Shown one piece after another: positions 6,426 to 15,222 of a DNA stretch of 64,000 nt (the first letter of the stretch is position 1; every line of letters starts with the position of its first letter). Source of the stretch: Streptomyces sp. NRRL F-525 (GTDB lineage: Bacteria; Actinomycetota; Actinomycetes; Streptomycetales; Streptomycetaceae). Location of the stretch: positions 124,001 through 188,000 of the forward strand of contig NZ_JNXE01000007.1 of assembly GCF_000716605.1 (NCBI RefSeq), written 5' to 3'. The notes beneath the pieces were generated by a model that saw only the letters and a list, made by a program, of their open reading frames with translations, was not told where the DNA came from and did no database searches. The position numbers and the translations under genes are program-made.

Positions 6426-9323
6426 ATGGGGCAGCGGAGTGCGCGCAGCAGAAGGACACTCTTCGAACGGGAGAGTGAACTCGCCGCCGTGGACGAGGCG
6501 TTGGGCGAACTGACAGGTCTGCGCACGGACGGCGGCGAGCCGGATGACCGGCCCCGCGGCGCCCTGCTCGCCTTCGCGGGACGGGCCGGCATCGGCAAGA
6601 CCACCCTCCTCACCGAAGTGCGCCGTCGCGCCGCCGCCAAGGGCTGCACCGTGCTCTCCGCGCGGGGCGGCGACCAGGAACAGCGCGTGGCCTTCCACGT
6701 CGCCCGCCAGCTGCTGCAACCGCAGTTCGCCGGCTCGGCCGACGCCGATCTCCGTGCCTCGCTGGGCAGTTGGTACGACATCGTCGGCCCCGCCCTCGGT
6801 CTGTGCGCGCCCACCGAAGGCTCCCCGCCGGACCAGCAGGGTCTGCGCGACGGCCTCGACTGGGTGCTCACCCACCTTGCGGTGAAGCGCGCCCCGATGG
6901 TCCTCGTCCTCGACGACGCGCACTGGGCCGACCCCGAATCCCTGGGCTGGCTGGCCGCGTTCGCGCCCCGCGCCGAGCAACTCCCTCTGCTGGTCGTGGT
7001 CGCGTACCGGCCCGATGAACTCCCCGATCACGCCGAGTCGTTGAGGGGACTGCCCGGCCGGGCCGGCGGACGCCCCCTCGACCTCGAACCGCTCAGCGTC
7101 GCCGCCGTAGCCGACCTGGTGCGGGAGATGCTCGGCGAGCACGCCGACGACGCGTTCTGCCACGAGTGCTGGGCCGTCACCGCCGGGAACCCCTTCGAGA
7201 CCGTCGAACTCGCCGCCAAGATCCACGACCGGGGCCTGACCCCCACCGAGGCCGGGGCCAACCAGCTGCGTGACCTCGCAGCCGCCGTCAAGGGCAGCGG
7301 CCTCACCACCCGCCTCGAACGGCTCGGCACCTCGACCGTCCGCTACGCCTGGGCCTGCGCGGTCCTCGGCACCGAGCCCCATCCGATGCTTGCCGCCGCC
7401 GTCGCCGGACTCGGCCACGAAGAGGCCGCCGACGCCGTCGACGCACTGCGCGGCGCCCGCATCCTCACCGGCACGCTGACCACCGCGGGCACCCTCGAAT
7501 TCGTCCACCCGCTCATCGCCACCGCCGTCTACCGGGCCATCCCCGCCGGCGTCCGCGTGGCCCTGCACGGCCAGGCCGCCTGGTGCGTCATCAACGAGGG
7601 CCAGGGCCCCTCCGCCGCCGCCCGCCACCTCATGGAGACCCACCCGGACGGTGACAACTGGGTGGTTCAGCAACTCCGCGCGGCAGCCGGCGAGACCCTG
7701 CGCGCGGGCGCCCCCGACACCGCCCGCAGCTACCTCGCCCGCGCCCTGCGCGAACCCCCGCCCTTCGACGACCGGGCCGCCGTTCTCTACGAACTGGGCA
7801 GCGCCTCCCTGCTCACCGAACCGGCGACCACCGTCAACCACCTTCGGGCCGCCCTCGAAGAGCCGATCAGCGACGCCGGTCTGCGGCAGAACATCGTCTA
7901 CCGCCTCTCCCAGGTCCTCGCCCACAGCGACCGCCTCGCCGAGGCCTCCGACACCCTCGCCCGCGAGATCCGCGTCACCGGCGACGCCCGGGTCAAACTC
8001 CGCATGCTCTCCGAGCAGTTCATGTGGGACGCCTTCCGCGCCGACGAACCCGACCACCCCTCCCGCTCCCGCCGCCTCACCAAACTCGCCGACCGTCTCA
8101 AGGGCCGCGACCTCACCGAGCGGTACATCATCGGCCTGCGCACCTGGGACGCCGTATTGCGTGGTGAACCCGCACATGTGGCCCTGCACCATGCCGAACG
8201 CGCATTGAATGGTGGGCTCGGCTGGGCCGAGGCCGACCGCGGCTTCGAGGTGCCGGTGCTGGTCGCCCTCACCTTCATGTACTGCGACCGACCGGGCCGC
8301 GCGGAGGAGCTCTTCGCCACCGGCATCGCCGACTTCGAGCAACAGGGCTGGCGCGGCGCCCACTTGTCCTTCGGCTACACCTTCCTCGGCTACCTCCGCT
8401 ACCGGCGCGGCCGCCTCGCCGAGGCCGAGGACTTCGCCCGCGCGGGCCTGCGCCTGGCCGAACGCGTCGGACCCGGCACCCCCGTCTACTGGTACGGCAC
8501 CGGCATCCTCATCGAGGTCCTGCTGGCCCGCGGCAGGGTCGAGGAGGCCACCCAACTCGCCGAGGACCACGCCTTCGCGGAGCCCTTCCCGGCAGCCGTG
8601 GTCTTCCCGGACGCCCAGACCGTCTACGGCGAGCTGCTCCTGGCCCGCGGCCTCGCCAAGGAGGCAGCCGCCGAACTGGCCGCCGCCGGCCGCCGTTTGG
8701 ACCCGCGCGGCATCCGCAACCCGGCCTGGTGCCCCTGGCAGCTCCACCTCGCCCGCGCCGAACGCCACGACACCCCCGAGCGCGCCGTCGTCACCGCCCA
8801 CGAAGCGGTCGCCCGCGCCCGCCAGTTCGGCACCCCCTCCGCCATCGGCCAGGCCCTGCGCATCGCCGCCGAGGTCTCCACCGGCTCGGCCCGCGCCAAA
8901 CTCCTCGAAGAATCCGTCACCCACCTCGAACGCTCCCCGGCTGCCTACGAGTTGGCCTGCGCCCTCGTCGCCCTCGGCACCGAACTCCGCCGAGCAGGCA
9001 GGCCCAAGGAAGCCGCCGACCACCTCTACCGAGGCCTCGACGCAGCCGTCCAATGCGGCGCAGACGGCCTCGCGGACACCGCCCGAGCCGAACTGGCAGC
9101 AGCAGGCCTACGCCCCCGCCGCCTCCACGGCCCAGAAACCGACACCCTCACAACCCAGGAACGCACAGCCGCAACCCTGGCCGCCAAAGGCCACACGGAC
9201 GCCGAGATAGCCGTAGAACTCCAGACGGACGAGCAAACGGCGGTACGTCTCCTGTCAGCGGCCTACCGAAAACTGGGCACAGACCACACAGGCCTAGAAA
9301 CAGCACTGATCAAACCAACGTAG
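6426..9323 (+). CDS. LAL-type ATP-binding LuxR-family regulator
   Basis: A 965-aa large ATP-binding regulator of the LuxR family (LAL). Walker A GRAGIGKTT lies near residue 53 and Walker B MVLVLDDAHWAD near 159, in an AAA/NACHT-like N-terminal domain. A long helical repeat (TPR-like) middle follows, then a C-terminal GerE/LuxR helix-turn-helix at ~905-960 (TLTTQERTAATLAAKGHTDAEIAVELQTDEQTAVRLLSAAYRKLG). That HTH is somewhat diverged: the usual V-x-x-H-L-x-x-I-Y-x-K-L reads AVRLLSAAYRKL. LAL proteins usually activate secondary-metabolite or catabolic genes, but no cluster adjoins it, so the target is unknown. Third codon positions shift towards A in the last ~250 bp. Confidence 0.88.
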   Translation: MGQRSARSRRTLFERESELAAVDEALGELTGLRTDGGEPDDRPRGALLAFAGRAGIGKTTLLTEVRRRAAAKGCTVLSARGGDQEQRVAFHVARQLLQPQFAGSADADLRASLGSWYDIVGPALGLCAPTEGSPPDQQGLRDGLDWVLTHLAVKRAPMVLVLDDAHWADPESLGWLAAFAPRAEQLPLLVVVAYRPDELPDHAESLRGLPGRAGGRPLDLEPLSVAAVADLVREMLGEHADDAFCHECWAVTAGNPFETVELAAKIHDRGLTPTEAGANQLRDLAAAVKGSGLTTRLERLGTSTVRYAWACAVLGTEPHPMLAAAVAGLGHEEAADAVDALRGARILTGTLTTAGTLEFVHPLIATAVYRAIPAGVRVALHGQAAWCVINEGQGPSAAARHLMETHPDGDNWVVQQLRAAAGETLRAGAPDTARSYLARALREPPPFDDRAAVLYELGSASLLTEPATTVNHLRAALEEPISDAGLRQNIVYRLSQVLAHSDRLAEASDTLAREIRVTGDARVKLRMLSEQFMWDAFRADEPDHPSRSRRLTKLADRLKGRDLTERYIIGLRTWDAVLRGEPAHVALHHAERALNGGLGWAEADRGFEVPVLVALTFMYCDRPGRAEELFATGIADFEQQGWRGAHLSFGYTFLGYLRYRRGRLAEAEDFARAGLRLAERVGPGTPVYWYGTGILIEVLLARGRVEEATQLAEDHAFAEPFPAAVVFPDAQTVYGELLLARGLAKEAAAELAAAGRRLDPRGIRNPAWCPWQLHLARAERHDTPERAVVTAHEAVARARQFGTPSAIGQALRIAAEVSTGSARAKLLEESVTHLERSPAAYELACALVALGTELRRAGRPKEAADHLYRGLDAAVQCGADGLADTARAELAAAGLRPRRLHGPETDTLTTQERTAATLAAKGHTDAEIAVELQTDEQTAVRLLSAAYRKLGTDHTGLETALIKPT

Positions 9324-9330
9324 GGTCAAC

Positions 9331-9380
9331 CCCCTAGGGGCGCGGGGAACTGCGCGCCCAGCCCCCACGCACCCGCACCA
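9331..9380. repeat. Streptomyces-type dispersed intergenic repeat, copy 1
   Basis: Contains the palindrome CCCCTAGGGG (9331-9340) followed by GGGGCGCGGGGAACTGCGCG and a CCCAGCCCCCACGC tail. The same core occurs inverted at 36064-36118. It starts seven bases after the LAL stop codon and may serve as its 3' end structure. Confidence 0.75.
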
Positions 9381-9440
9381 AACAACGCACCGCACCCGGC
9401 CACGGCCACATCGCCGAACGGCACCCCGTACCATTGCGAC

Positions 9441-9938
9441 ATGTCGTTCCTCCGCCGCCGCAGCGCCACCCCCGCCGGCCCCGAATTCGATGTGCTGGCC
9501 ATGGACCCGGGCGACTGGCCCGGGAACCTCGGTGCCGGTCTGCTGCCCGCGCCCGACGGCACCTGCCAGGGCGTGTTCCTGCGGTACGACCTCTTCGGCG
9601 GCCGAGGCCCCGCGATGGTCATCGGCAACCTGCCGGAGGGCTCGCCCGCCCGTGACGTCGCCGAGGACGAGATCCCGTTCGAGGTCGCGCAGCTGCTCCT
9701 CGCGCTGGAGAACGACGAGGAGGTGACCGTCGTAGGCGTCGAGGACATGCCGGTGATGCAGGGCGACAACCTGCTGATCGTGCGCCGCCTCAAGCTCTCC
9801 GAGAGCCGGATCTCCTGCGTCCAGTTCGACCGCAGCGACAACGTCCTGGTCACCATCGCCGCCTGGGACCGCCCCATCACGGACGACCTCTACGCCCTGC
9901 TGAAACCGCTCCCGGCGGAACTGTTCCAGCAGGGCTGA
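9441..9938 (+). CDS. Hypothetical protein (165 aa)
   Basis: An acidic, soluble-looking 165-aa protein without signal peptide or membrane segment. I do not recognise the family. The core alternates beta-like strands (GVFLRYDLFGG, GPAMVIGNLP, EVTVVGVEDMPVMQGDNLLIVRRL, NVLVTIAAWDR) with a conserved-looking PITDDLYALLKPLPAELFQQ end. Third-position GC is typical for the genome and there is no competing reading frame, so it is very likely real. It stands alone, with the convergent amidase gene ending 9 bp downstream. Confidence 0.7.
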   Translation: MSFLRRRSATPAGPEFDVLAMDPGDWPGNLGAGLLPAPDGTCQGVFLRYDLFGGRGPAMVIGNLPEGSPARDVAEDEIPFEVAQLLLALENDEEVTVVGVEDMPVMQGDNLLIVRRLKLSESRISCVQFDRSDNVLVTIAAWDRPITDDLYALLKPLPAELFQQG

Positions 9939-9947
9939 GGCGACTGC

Positions 9948-11948
9948 CTACCGGCTGGACCGCTCCAGCTGGACGTCCGCGGCGCGCACGAACTCCACCC
10001 GGTGGCCGTACTGGATCTCGTAGTAGAGATCCTTTCCTACGACGACCTTGTGCGAGTCGGTGGTGAAGGTGACCGCGTAGTAGTACTCGCCGGGCAGCTT
10101 GTCACCGACCACGTACTTCTGCCCCTTGAGCAGCTTGTACGGCAGCGGCGAGATCGCCTGGGCGGGCACTCCCGCCGGGTAGGCCGAGGCCTCGGGGTAG
10201 GCGCGGCCGTAGACCGGGACGCTGTCCGCACCCTCCTTCGGCGTCACCACCAGACCGGCCGCCTTCACCGCGGTGGGGTGTTTCGTCGGGTTCTTGAACC
10301 AGGCCTCCTGACCGAGGTACCAGATCGCCGTCCAGTCCCCGGAACGGTCGGCCACCGCGTACTGCTGCCCGGTGGACACCCGTGAGGACAGGTCGTTGAC
10401 GCCGGTCGTCGGGGTCGTCCCGAGGCCGATGTCCTTGATCAGGGGGTAGGTCTCACCGGGCCCGGAGTACAGCCGGACCTCGCTCGACCCGTGCACCGCG
10501 CACGGCTGGCCGGCGGTGACGCAGCCCGTGTACACCGGCTGGTTCGTGGCGTAGTCGGGGCGGATCGTCACCAGACCGCCGCCCTTCTTCGCGGTCTGCT
10601 CGACCGGGTGGCCCAGCAGGTCGAAGTAGTGCGCCCAGTCCCAGTACGGGCCCGGGTCCGTGTGCATCCCGGGGACCGTGGACGTCGTCGGCCCGGGCAC
10701 GTTGTCGTGGCCGAGGATGTGCTGCCGGTCCAGCGGAATGCCGTACTTCTTGGTCAGGTACGACACCAGTCGCGCCGACGAGCGGTACATCGCCTCCGTG
10801 TACCAGGCGTCCGGCGCCGCGAGGAAGCCCTCGTGCTCGATGCCGATCGACTTGGCGTTGATGTACCAGTTGCCCGCGTGCCAGGCCACGTCCTTGGCCT
10901 TCACATGCTGGGCGATCAGACCGTCGGTGGAGCGGATCGTGTAGTTCCAGGACACATAGGTGGGGTCCTGGACCAGGTTCAGGACACCGGCCCACTGGCC
11001 TTCCGTGTCATGGATGACGATGTACTTGATGCTCTGCGACGCGGGCCGGTCGCCGAGGTCGTGGTTGCCGTAGTCGTCGGTCCCGAACTGGGAGTACGGC
11101 GCCGGGATCCACTCGCAGGACACCTTCTTCGGGCACTCCGTACCGTCCGCGGAGACCGTGCGCAGGCCGGTCTCCTTCAGCTGCGCGGTGTCGGGCGCGA
11201 GGTCCGGCTGGGCGGCCAGCGCGACCTGCTGCCCGGCGTCCGTGGTGCGCGCCTCGCCGGTGTGGATGACGTCGTAGACATCGTTGGCATACGCGGCCGC
11301 CGTCGCCGTGTCGTCGGCTCCGGAGAAGCGCGCGATCGCGCCGTACCAGTCGGCCGGGTCCGCGCTCAGCGACTCACCGAGGTTCTTCTGGGCGTCGGCC
11401 AGGAGGGCCGCGCCGCCCGCCACGTTCGCGGTCTCGTCGGTACGCAGGTCGGTTGCCGGAAGACCGGTCAGCTCGGCCGCCTTCGTCAACGTCTTGAGGC
11501 GGGCGGGGAGTTGGGAGTCCGCCGGGATCTGCGCGGTGGGGTGCAGGGCGGTGCGGGCGCTGTCGCCGCGGGGGTCCTCGGTGCCCTCGCTCAGGTGCTC
11601 CGTCGCGGCGAGGGCGGTGCGGGCGTCGGTGAGGTGCATCGGGCCGTAGCCGCCGGTCACGCTGGGCGCTCCGCCGTGCGTGTCCCAGCGGGACTGGAGG
11701 TAGGAGACGGCCAGCAGGACCGTCTGCGGCACGTGGTACTGGGCGGAAGCCGACGCGAACGCCCGCTGGAGGGTGGAGGCGGAGGAGTCGGTGGGGCTCT
11801 CCGACGGGGCCGCGCCCAGCAGGGGCAGCAGCAGGGCGGCGGTGGCGAGCGCGCCGGCGGACCGGCGCGCGCGTCTGTGTCCGGGAGAGCGGGTGGGGTC
11901 GGTCGAGGATCCTCGCAATGCAGCCTCCTGGGACGGTGGGATTGTCAT
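9948..11948 (-). CDS. Secreted N-acetylmuramoyl-L-alanine amidase (PGRP/amidase_2)
   Basis: A 666-aa exported protein. A positively charged stretch (GHRRARRSAG) and a hydrophobic segment with AAPSE define a signal peptide around residue 48. A helical N-terminal region (60-250) follows, then an amidase_2/PGRP zinc amidase domain at ~295-450. Zinc ligands fit VIHDTEG, the GIEHEGF region and MHTDPGPYWDW. The last ~200 residues look like two SH3-type wall-binding units around SGPGETYPLIKDIG and LPYKLLKGQKYVV. It would cleave the amide between muramic acid and L-Ala in peptidoglycan outside the cell, for wall remodelling or attack on other bacteria. No clear Shine-Dalgarno precedes the ATG, so the exact start is less certain. 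Confidence 0.88.
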   Translation of the reverse strand: MTIPPSQEAALRGSSTDPTRSPGHRRARRSAGALATAALLLPLLGAAPSESPTDSSASTLQRAFASASAQYHVPQTVLLAVSYLQSRWDTHGGAPSVTGGYGPMHLTDARTALAATEHLSEGTEDPRGDSARTALHPTAQIPADSQLPARLKTLTKAAELTGLPATDLRTDETANVAGGAALLADAQKNLGESLSADPADWYGAIARFSGADDTATAAAYANDVYDVIHTGEARTTDAGQQVALAAQPDLAPDTAQLKETGLRTVSADGTECPKKVSCEWIPAPYSQFGTDDYGNHDLGDRPASQSIKYIVIHDTEGQWAGVLNLVQDPTYVSWNYTIRSTDGLIAQHVKAKDVAWHAGNWYINAKSIGIEHEGFLAAPDAWYTEAMYRSSARLVSYLTKKYGIPLDRQHILGHDNVPGPTTSTVPGMHTDPGPYWDWAHYFDLLGHPVEQTAKKGGGLVTIRPDYATNQPVYTGCVTAGQPCAVHGSSEVRLYSGPGETYPLIKDIGLGTTPTTGVNDLSSRVSTGQQYAVADRSGDWTAIWYLGQEAWFKNPTKHPTAVKAAGLVVTPKEGADSVPVYGRAYPEASAYPAGVPAQAISPLPYKLLKGQKYVVGDKLPGEYYYAVTFTTDSHKVVVGKDLYYEIQYGHRVEFVRAADVQLERSSR

Positions 11949-12180
11949 GAACCGTGCGGGGCCGGGCGTGCGTCAGTGGTACCGGCTGGCCGACGATCCG
12001 TCAATCATGCCCAGAGGAAGGCGATTTCCCATGTCAACGGGGGATGCGGGGAGTTTCGTGGCGGTGGTGTCCGGGCCTGCGGGGCGTCAGTGGAGTACAC
12101 CAATGGGGGAGTGTGGCGGGGCCCCGACAGATATATGTAGGCCGGGCACATAGAGGTCGGCCCTATGTCGGCCGGACACA

Positions 12181-12225
12181 CGAAGGTCCGCGGTACGCCG
12201 CTGCAGGGCGTACCGCGGACCTTCG
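12181..12225 (-). terminator. Perfect 19-bp hairpin terminator
   Basis: CGAAGGTCCGCGGTACGCC (12181-12199) is an exact inverted repeat of 12207-12225, with a 7-nt loop. It ends six bases past the stop of the phosphotransferase gene read on the minus strand. There is no U-run. An imperfect second hairpin (ACATAG/CTATGT core) sits just beyond at ~12135-12172. The remaining 11949-12134 region is the amidase 5' side, where I see no certain promoter. Confidence 0.75.
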
Positions 12226-12231
12226 TCCCCG

Positions 12232-13377
12232 TCAGCGAGTGCCGACCGCCGCACGCACGGCCCGGCGGGCCATCTGGCAGTCGTCGTGCAGCCGCCTAAG
12301 CAGCAGCCGTTGTTCCTCGCCGGACGGCGCAGCACCCGGGTGGGCCACCACTCCCGGTGCCGCCGGGGCCGAGTCGTGCATCGAACGCTGCACGGCCATC
12401 TCGTAGGTACGGATCTCCCGGGTCAGTACCAGCATCAGGTTCACCAGGAACGCGTCGCGCGAGGCCGGTCCCGCCGACTGCGCGATCTGGCTGATCTGCC
12501 GCCGCGCCACCGGCGCGTCCCCGAGGACCGCCCAGAGCGTGGCCAGGTCGTAGCCCGGCAGGTACCAGCCCGCGTGCTCCCAGTCCACCAGCACTGGACC
12601 GGCCGGTGAGAGAAGGATGTTGGACAGCAGGGCGTCACCGTGACAGAACTGGCCCATCCCGCCGCGGCCCGCCGAGTGCGCGATGCCGTGCAGCAGCTTC
12701 TGCAGGTCTCCCATGTCCCGGTCGGTGAGCAGCCCCAGCTCGTGATAGCGGGAGATGCGGGCCGCGTAGTCCAGCGGGGCGTCGAACGTGCCCGCCGGCG
12801 GCCGCCAGGCGTTCAGCCGGCAGATCGAGCCCAGCGCCGCCCGGATGTCCGCCCGCGGCGGGGCCTCCGCCGGGTGCCGGTGCAGCGCCGCCACCCGGCC
12901 CGGCATCCGCTCGATGACCAGCGTGCAGTTGTCCGGGTCCGCCGCGATCAGCCGCGGCACCCGCACCGGCGGGCGGTGCCGGACGAACGAACGGTATGCG
13001 GCTATCTCGTGCCGGATCCGCTCGGCCCACGCGGGGGAGTGGTCCAGTAAACACTTCGCTACGGCCGTGCTGCGTCCGGTCGTTCCGACCAGGAGCACGG
13101 AGCGCCCGTTGCGGCGTAGCACCTGCACCGGAGCGAACTCCGGGCAGATCCGGTGCACCGACGCGATCGCCGTACGCAGCTGGGCGCCCTGGGGGCCGGA
13201 CAAGTCGAGTCTCCCGCTGAGGGGTTGGGGGCCGAGCCCGGGAACGCGCCGCGGCCTGCCCGCACCGAGCACGGGGCCGGCCGCCGGCCGTGCCGGGTCG
13301 AGGTAGGGGCCGCCGGCGCCCGGGCGGGGGTGCAGCGACCGGGGCGGGGCGGACACGGAGGACGATGCTGTGTACAT
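12232..13377 (-). CDS. Aminoglycoside/choline phosphotransferase-family protein with a TTA codon
   Basis: A 381-aa kinase-like protein. The catalytic loop is [13 protein letters not shown] and the metal-binding segment [21 protein letters not shown], the APH/choline-kinase pattern (H-G-D...N and D-W-E). The ATP-binding Lys is probably in [10 protein letters not shown]. The ATG at 13377 (MYTASSS) is preferred over an upstream frame extension. Leu in that KCLLD segment is encoded by TTA (13048-13050 on the plus strand reads TAA), so translation should depend on the bldA tRNA. It is divergent from the NsdA-like regulator. The substrate is not predictable; drug-resistance function should not be assumed. 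Confidence 0.82.
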   Translation of the reverse strand: MYTASSSVSAPPRSLHPRPGAGGPYLDPARPAAGPVLGAGRPRRVPGLGPQPLSGRLDLSGPQGAQLRTAIASVHRICPEFAPVQVLRRNGRSVLLVGTTGRSTAVAKCLLDHSPAWAERIRHEIAAYRSFVRHRPPVRVPRLIAADPDNCTLVIERMPGRVAALHRHPAEAPPRADIRAALGSICRLNAWRPPAGTFDAPLDYAARISRYHELGLLTDRDMGDLQKLLHGIAHSAGRGGMGQFCHGDALLSNILLSPAGPVLVDWEHAGWYLPGYDLATLWAVLGDAPVARRQISQIAQSAGPASRDAFLVNLMLVLTREIRTYEMAVQRSMHDSAPAAPGVVAHPGAAPSGEEQRLLLRRLHDDCQMARRAVRAAVGTR

Positions 13378-13508
13378 GGGAGAAACAGATCCCTTCGTGT
13401 GCCTGCAGTGCCTGTCCAATCAAGCGCGCTGCCCGACCCGGTCCCGCTGGTGCACCCTGGGGAGTGTTCCTCGGGGACCGGGTCGGGGTGGCGCGTTCCT
13501 ACCTGACA

Positions 13509-13559
13509 CCAGATGCGCAGTGGCACACCATCTGGCGCACCCTGGCGAACCCTGGCGAA
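13509..13559. promoter_or_regulatory. Inverted and 10-bp direct repeats upstream of the NsdA-like gene
   Basis: CCAGATG (13509-13515) and CATCTGG (13529-13535) form an inverted repeat, each followed by GCGCA. From 13531 three consecutive 10-mers share CTGGCG: TCTGGCGCAC, CCTGGCGAAC, CCTGGCGAAT. The helical-turn periodicity suggests cooperative protein binding in this divergent region. Confidence 0.5.
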
Positions 13560-13620
13560 TAGTCGCCCGGCAAGGCGCACCGGGCTATGTTCAAGTCAGC
13601 CGAGAACCTGGGGGCTTGAC

Positions 13621-15141
13621 GTGAACGGACAACCCAACTCCCGTCTCTCGGACCTGTTCGGCCTGGCCGGCTGGTCCAAGGGCGAACTCGCGCGGCGGGT
13701 CAACAGGCAGGCGGCGGCCATGGGCCACCCCCAGTTGTCGACCGACACCTCGCGGGTACGGCGTTGGATCGACACGGGGGAGATCCCGCGCGATCCGGTG
13801 CCGAGGGTGCTGGCGGCTCTGTTCACCGAGCGTCTCGGCCGTGTCGTGACCATCGAGGACCTCGGTCTGGTCCGGCACGGGCGTACGGGAAAACGGCCCG
13901 ACGACGGGAGTGTGGAACATCCCGACGGTGTGCCGTGGGCGCCCGAACGGACAGCTGCGGTCCTCACCGAATTCACGGGAATGGACCTCATGCTCAACCG
14001 ACGCGGCTTGGTGGGCGCGGGCGCCGCGCTCGCCGCAGGCTCCGCACTCAGCAGCGCCATGCACGCATGGCTGCACTCCGATCCGACTCTTTCCGCCGAT
14101 GCTCCCCGGTTCGACGATCCCCTGCACGCCGACCCCGCTGGGTTCGACCGCTATGAGGCCGCCCCCATCGGGTCGCAGGAGATCGAGGAACTGGAGGAGT
14201 CCGTCAAGGTGTTCCGCGCCTGGGACGCGGCCCGCGGCGGCGGGCTGCAGCGCAAGGCCGTGGTGGGACAGCTCAACGAGGTGGGCGGCATGCTCGCCTA
14301 CCGGCACCCGGCCGATCTGCAGCGGCGCCTGTGGGGCGTCGCCGCCAACCTCGCCGTACTCGCGGGCTGGATGTCGCACGACGTCGGCCTGGAGCCCACG
14401 GCCCAGAAGTACTTCGTCATCGCCGCCCACGCGGCCCGAGAGGGCGGCGACCGGCCCCGCGCCGGGGAGGCGCTCTCACGGGCGGCTCGCCAGATGGTGC
14501 ACCTGGGCCGGCCCGACGACGCACTCGATCTCATGAAGCTCGCCAAGACCGGTTCCGGCGACGAGGTGCTGCCGCGCACCCAGGCGATGCTGTGCACCAT
14601 CGAGGCCTGGGCACAGGCGTCGATGGGCAAGGGCCAGGCCATGCGCCGCACCCTCGGCCAGGCGGAGGACCTCTTCGTCTCCGACCGCGGCGACGTACCG
14701 CCCCCGAGCTGGATGCAGACGTTCAAGGAGGAGGATCTCTACGGCATGCAGGCCCTGGCCTACCGCACCCTGGCCGAGCACGAGCCCGGAGCGGCCGTGC
14801 ACGCCCAGTACTTCGCGGCGAAGGCCCTGGCGCTGCGGGTCGACGGACGGCAGCGGTCGAAGATCTTCGACTTCCTGTCGATGGCCTCGGCCTGCTTCAT
14901 CGCCGACGACCCCGAACAGGCGGACAGGTACGCGCGGTTGGCCCTCGCGTCGATGGGATCGAACTCCTCCCACCGCACCTGGGACCGGCTGCGCGAGATG
15001 TACCGGCTGACCGCCCAGTACGCCGGCTATCCGAGGATCCACGAACTGCGGGAGGAGATCGCACTCGCGCTGCCGAAGACACAGAAGGCACAGTCGAAGA
15101 GCCCGAGGGCCAAGGGCGGCGGCAACAGCGCACAGGTATAG
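13621..15141 (+). CDS. NsdA-like regulator of development/antibiotic production
   Basis: A 506-aa protein starting at GTG 13621 behind a GGGG stretch. Residues 8-75 (LSDLFGLAGWSKGELARRVNRQAAAMGHPQL...RVRRWIDTGEIPRDPVPRVLAALF) form an XRE-like DNA-binding region, followed by MLNRRGLVGAGAALAAGSAL and a long helical TPR-like domain (~190-480). This layout matches the NsdA family of Streptomyces; NsdA of S. coelicolor is a repressor of sporulation and antibiotic synthesis. Several paralogs exist per genome, so orthology is not claimed. Neighbouring genes on both sides each carry a TTA codon, reinforcing a developmental theme. The stop is followed by an exact 20-bp tandem duplication. Confidence 0.8.
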   Translation: MNGQPNSRLSDLFGLAGWSKGELARRVNRQAAAMGHPQLSTDTSRVRRWIDTGEIPRDPVPRVLAALFTERLGRVVTIEDLGLVRHGRTGKRPDDGSVEHPDGVPWAPERTAAVLTEFTGMDLMLNRRGLVGAGAALAAGSALSSAMHAWLHSDPTLSADAPRFDDPLHADPAGFDRYEAAPIGSQEIEELEESVKVFRAWDAARGGGLQRKAVVGQLNEVGGMLAYRHPADLQRRLWGVAANLAVLAGWMSHDVGLEPTAQKYFVIAAHAAREGGDRPRAGEALSRAARQMVHLGRPDDALDLMKLAKTGSGDEVLPRTQAMLCTIEAWAQASMGKGQAMRRTLGQAEDLFVSDRGDVPPPSWMQTFKEEDLYGMQALAYRTLAEHEPGAAVHAQYFAAKALALRVDGRQRSKIFDFLSMASACFIADDPEQADRYARLALASMGSNSSHRTWDRLREMYRLTAQYAGYPRIHELREEIALALPKTQKAQSKSPRAKGGGNSAQV

Positions 15142-15158
15142 GGAGTCCAGGATTTCGA

Positions 15159-15198
15159 GTAGCTGACTGTCCGTCAAAGTAGCTGACTGTCCGTCAAA
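15159..15198. repeat. Exact tandem duplication of a 20-mer
   Basis: GTAGCTGACTGTCCGTCAAA occurs twice back to back (15159-15178 and 15179-15198), between the convergent NsdA-like and SpoIIE-phosphatase genes. There is no mismatch, so the duplication looks recent. Confidence 0.9.
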
Positions 15199-15222
15199 GG
15201 ACGCTCGGTCAGAGGCTGTTGG

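Noticed and set aside
6255..9053. 932-aa minus-strand ORF opposite the LAL gene
   Set aside because: Gly/Ala/Val-rich antisense shadow of a high-GC gene with no domain; the plus-strand frame has Walker and HTH motifs.
12232..13377. Antibiotic-resistance (aminoglycoside kinase) gene
   Set aside because: Only the general APH/choline-kinase catalytic loop is present; this fold covers many metabolic kinases and no resistance-specific feature is visible.
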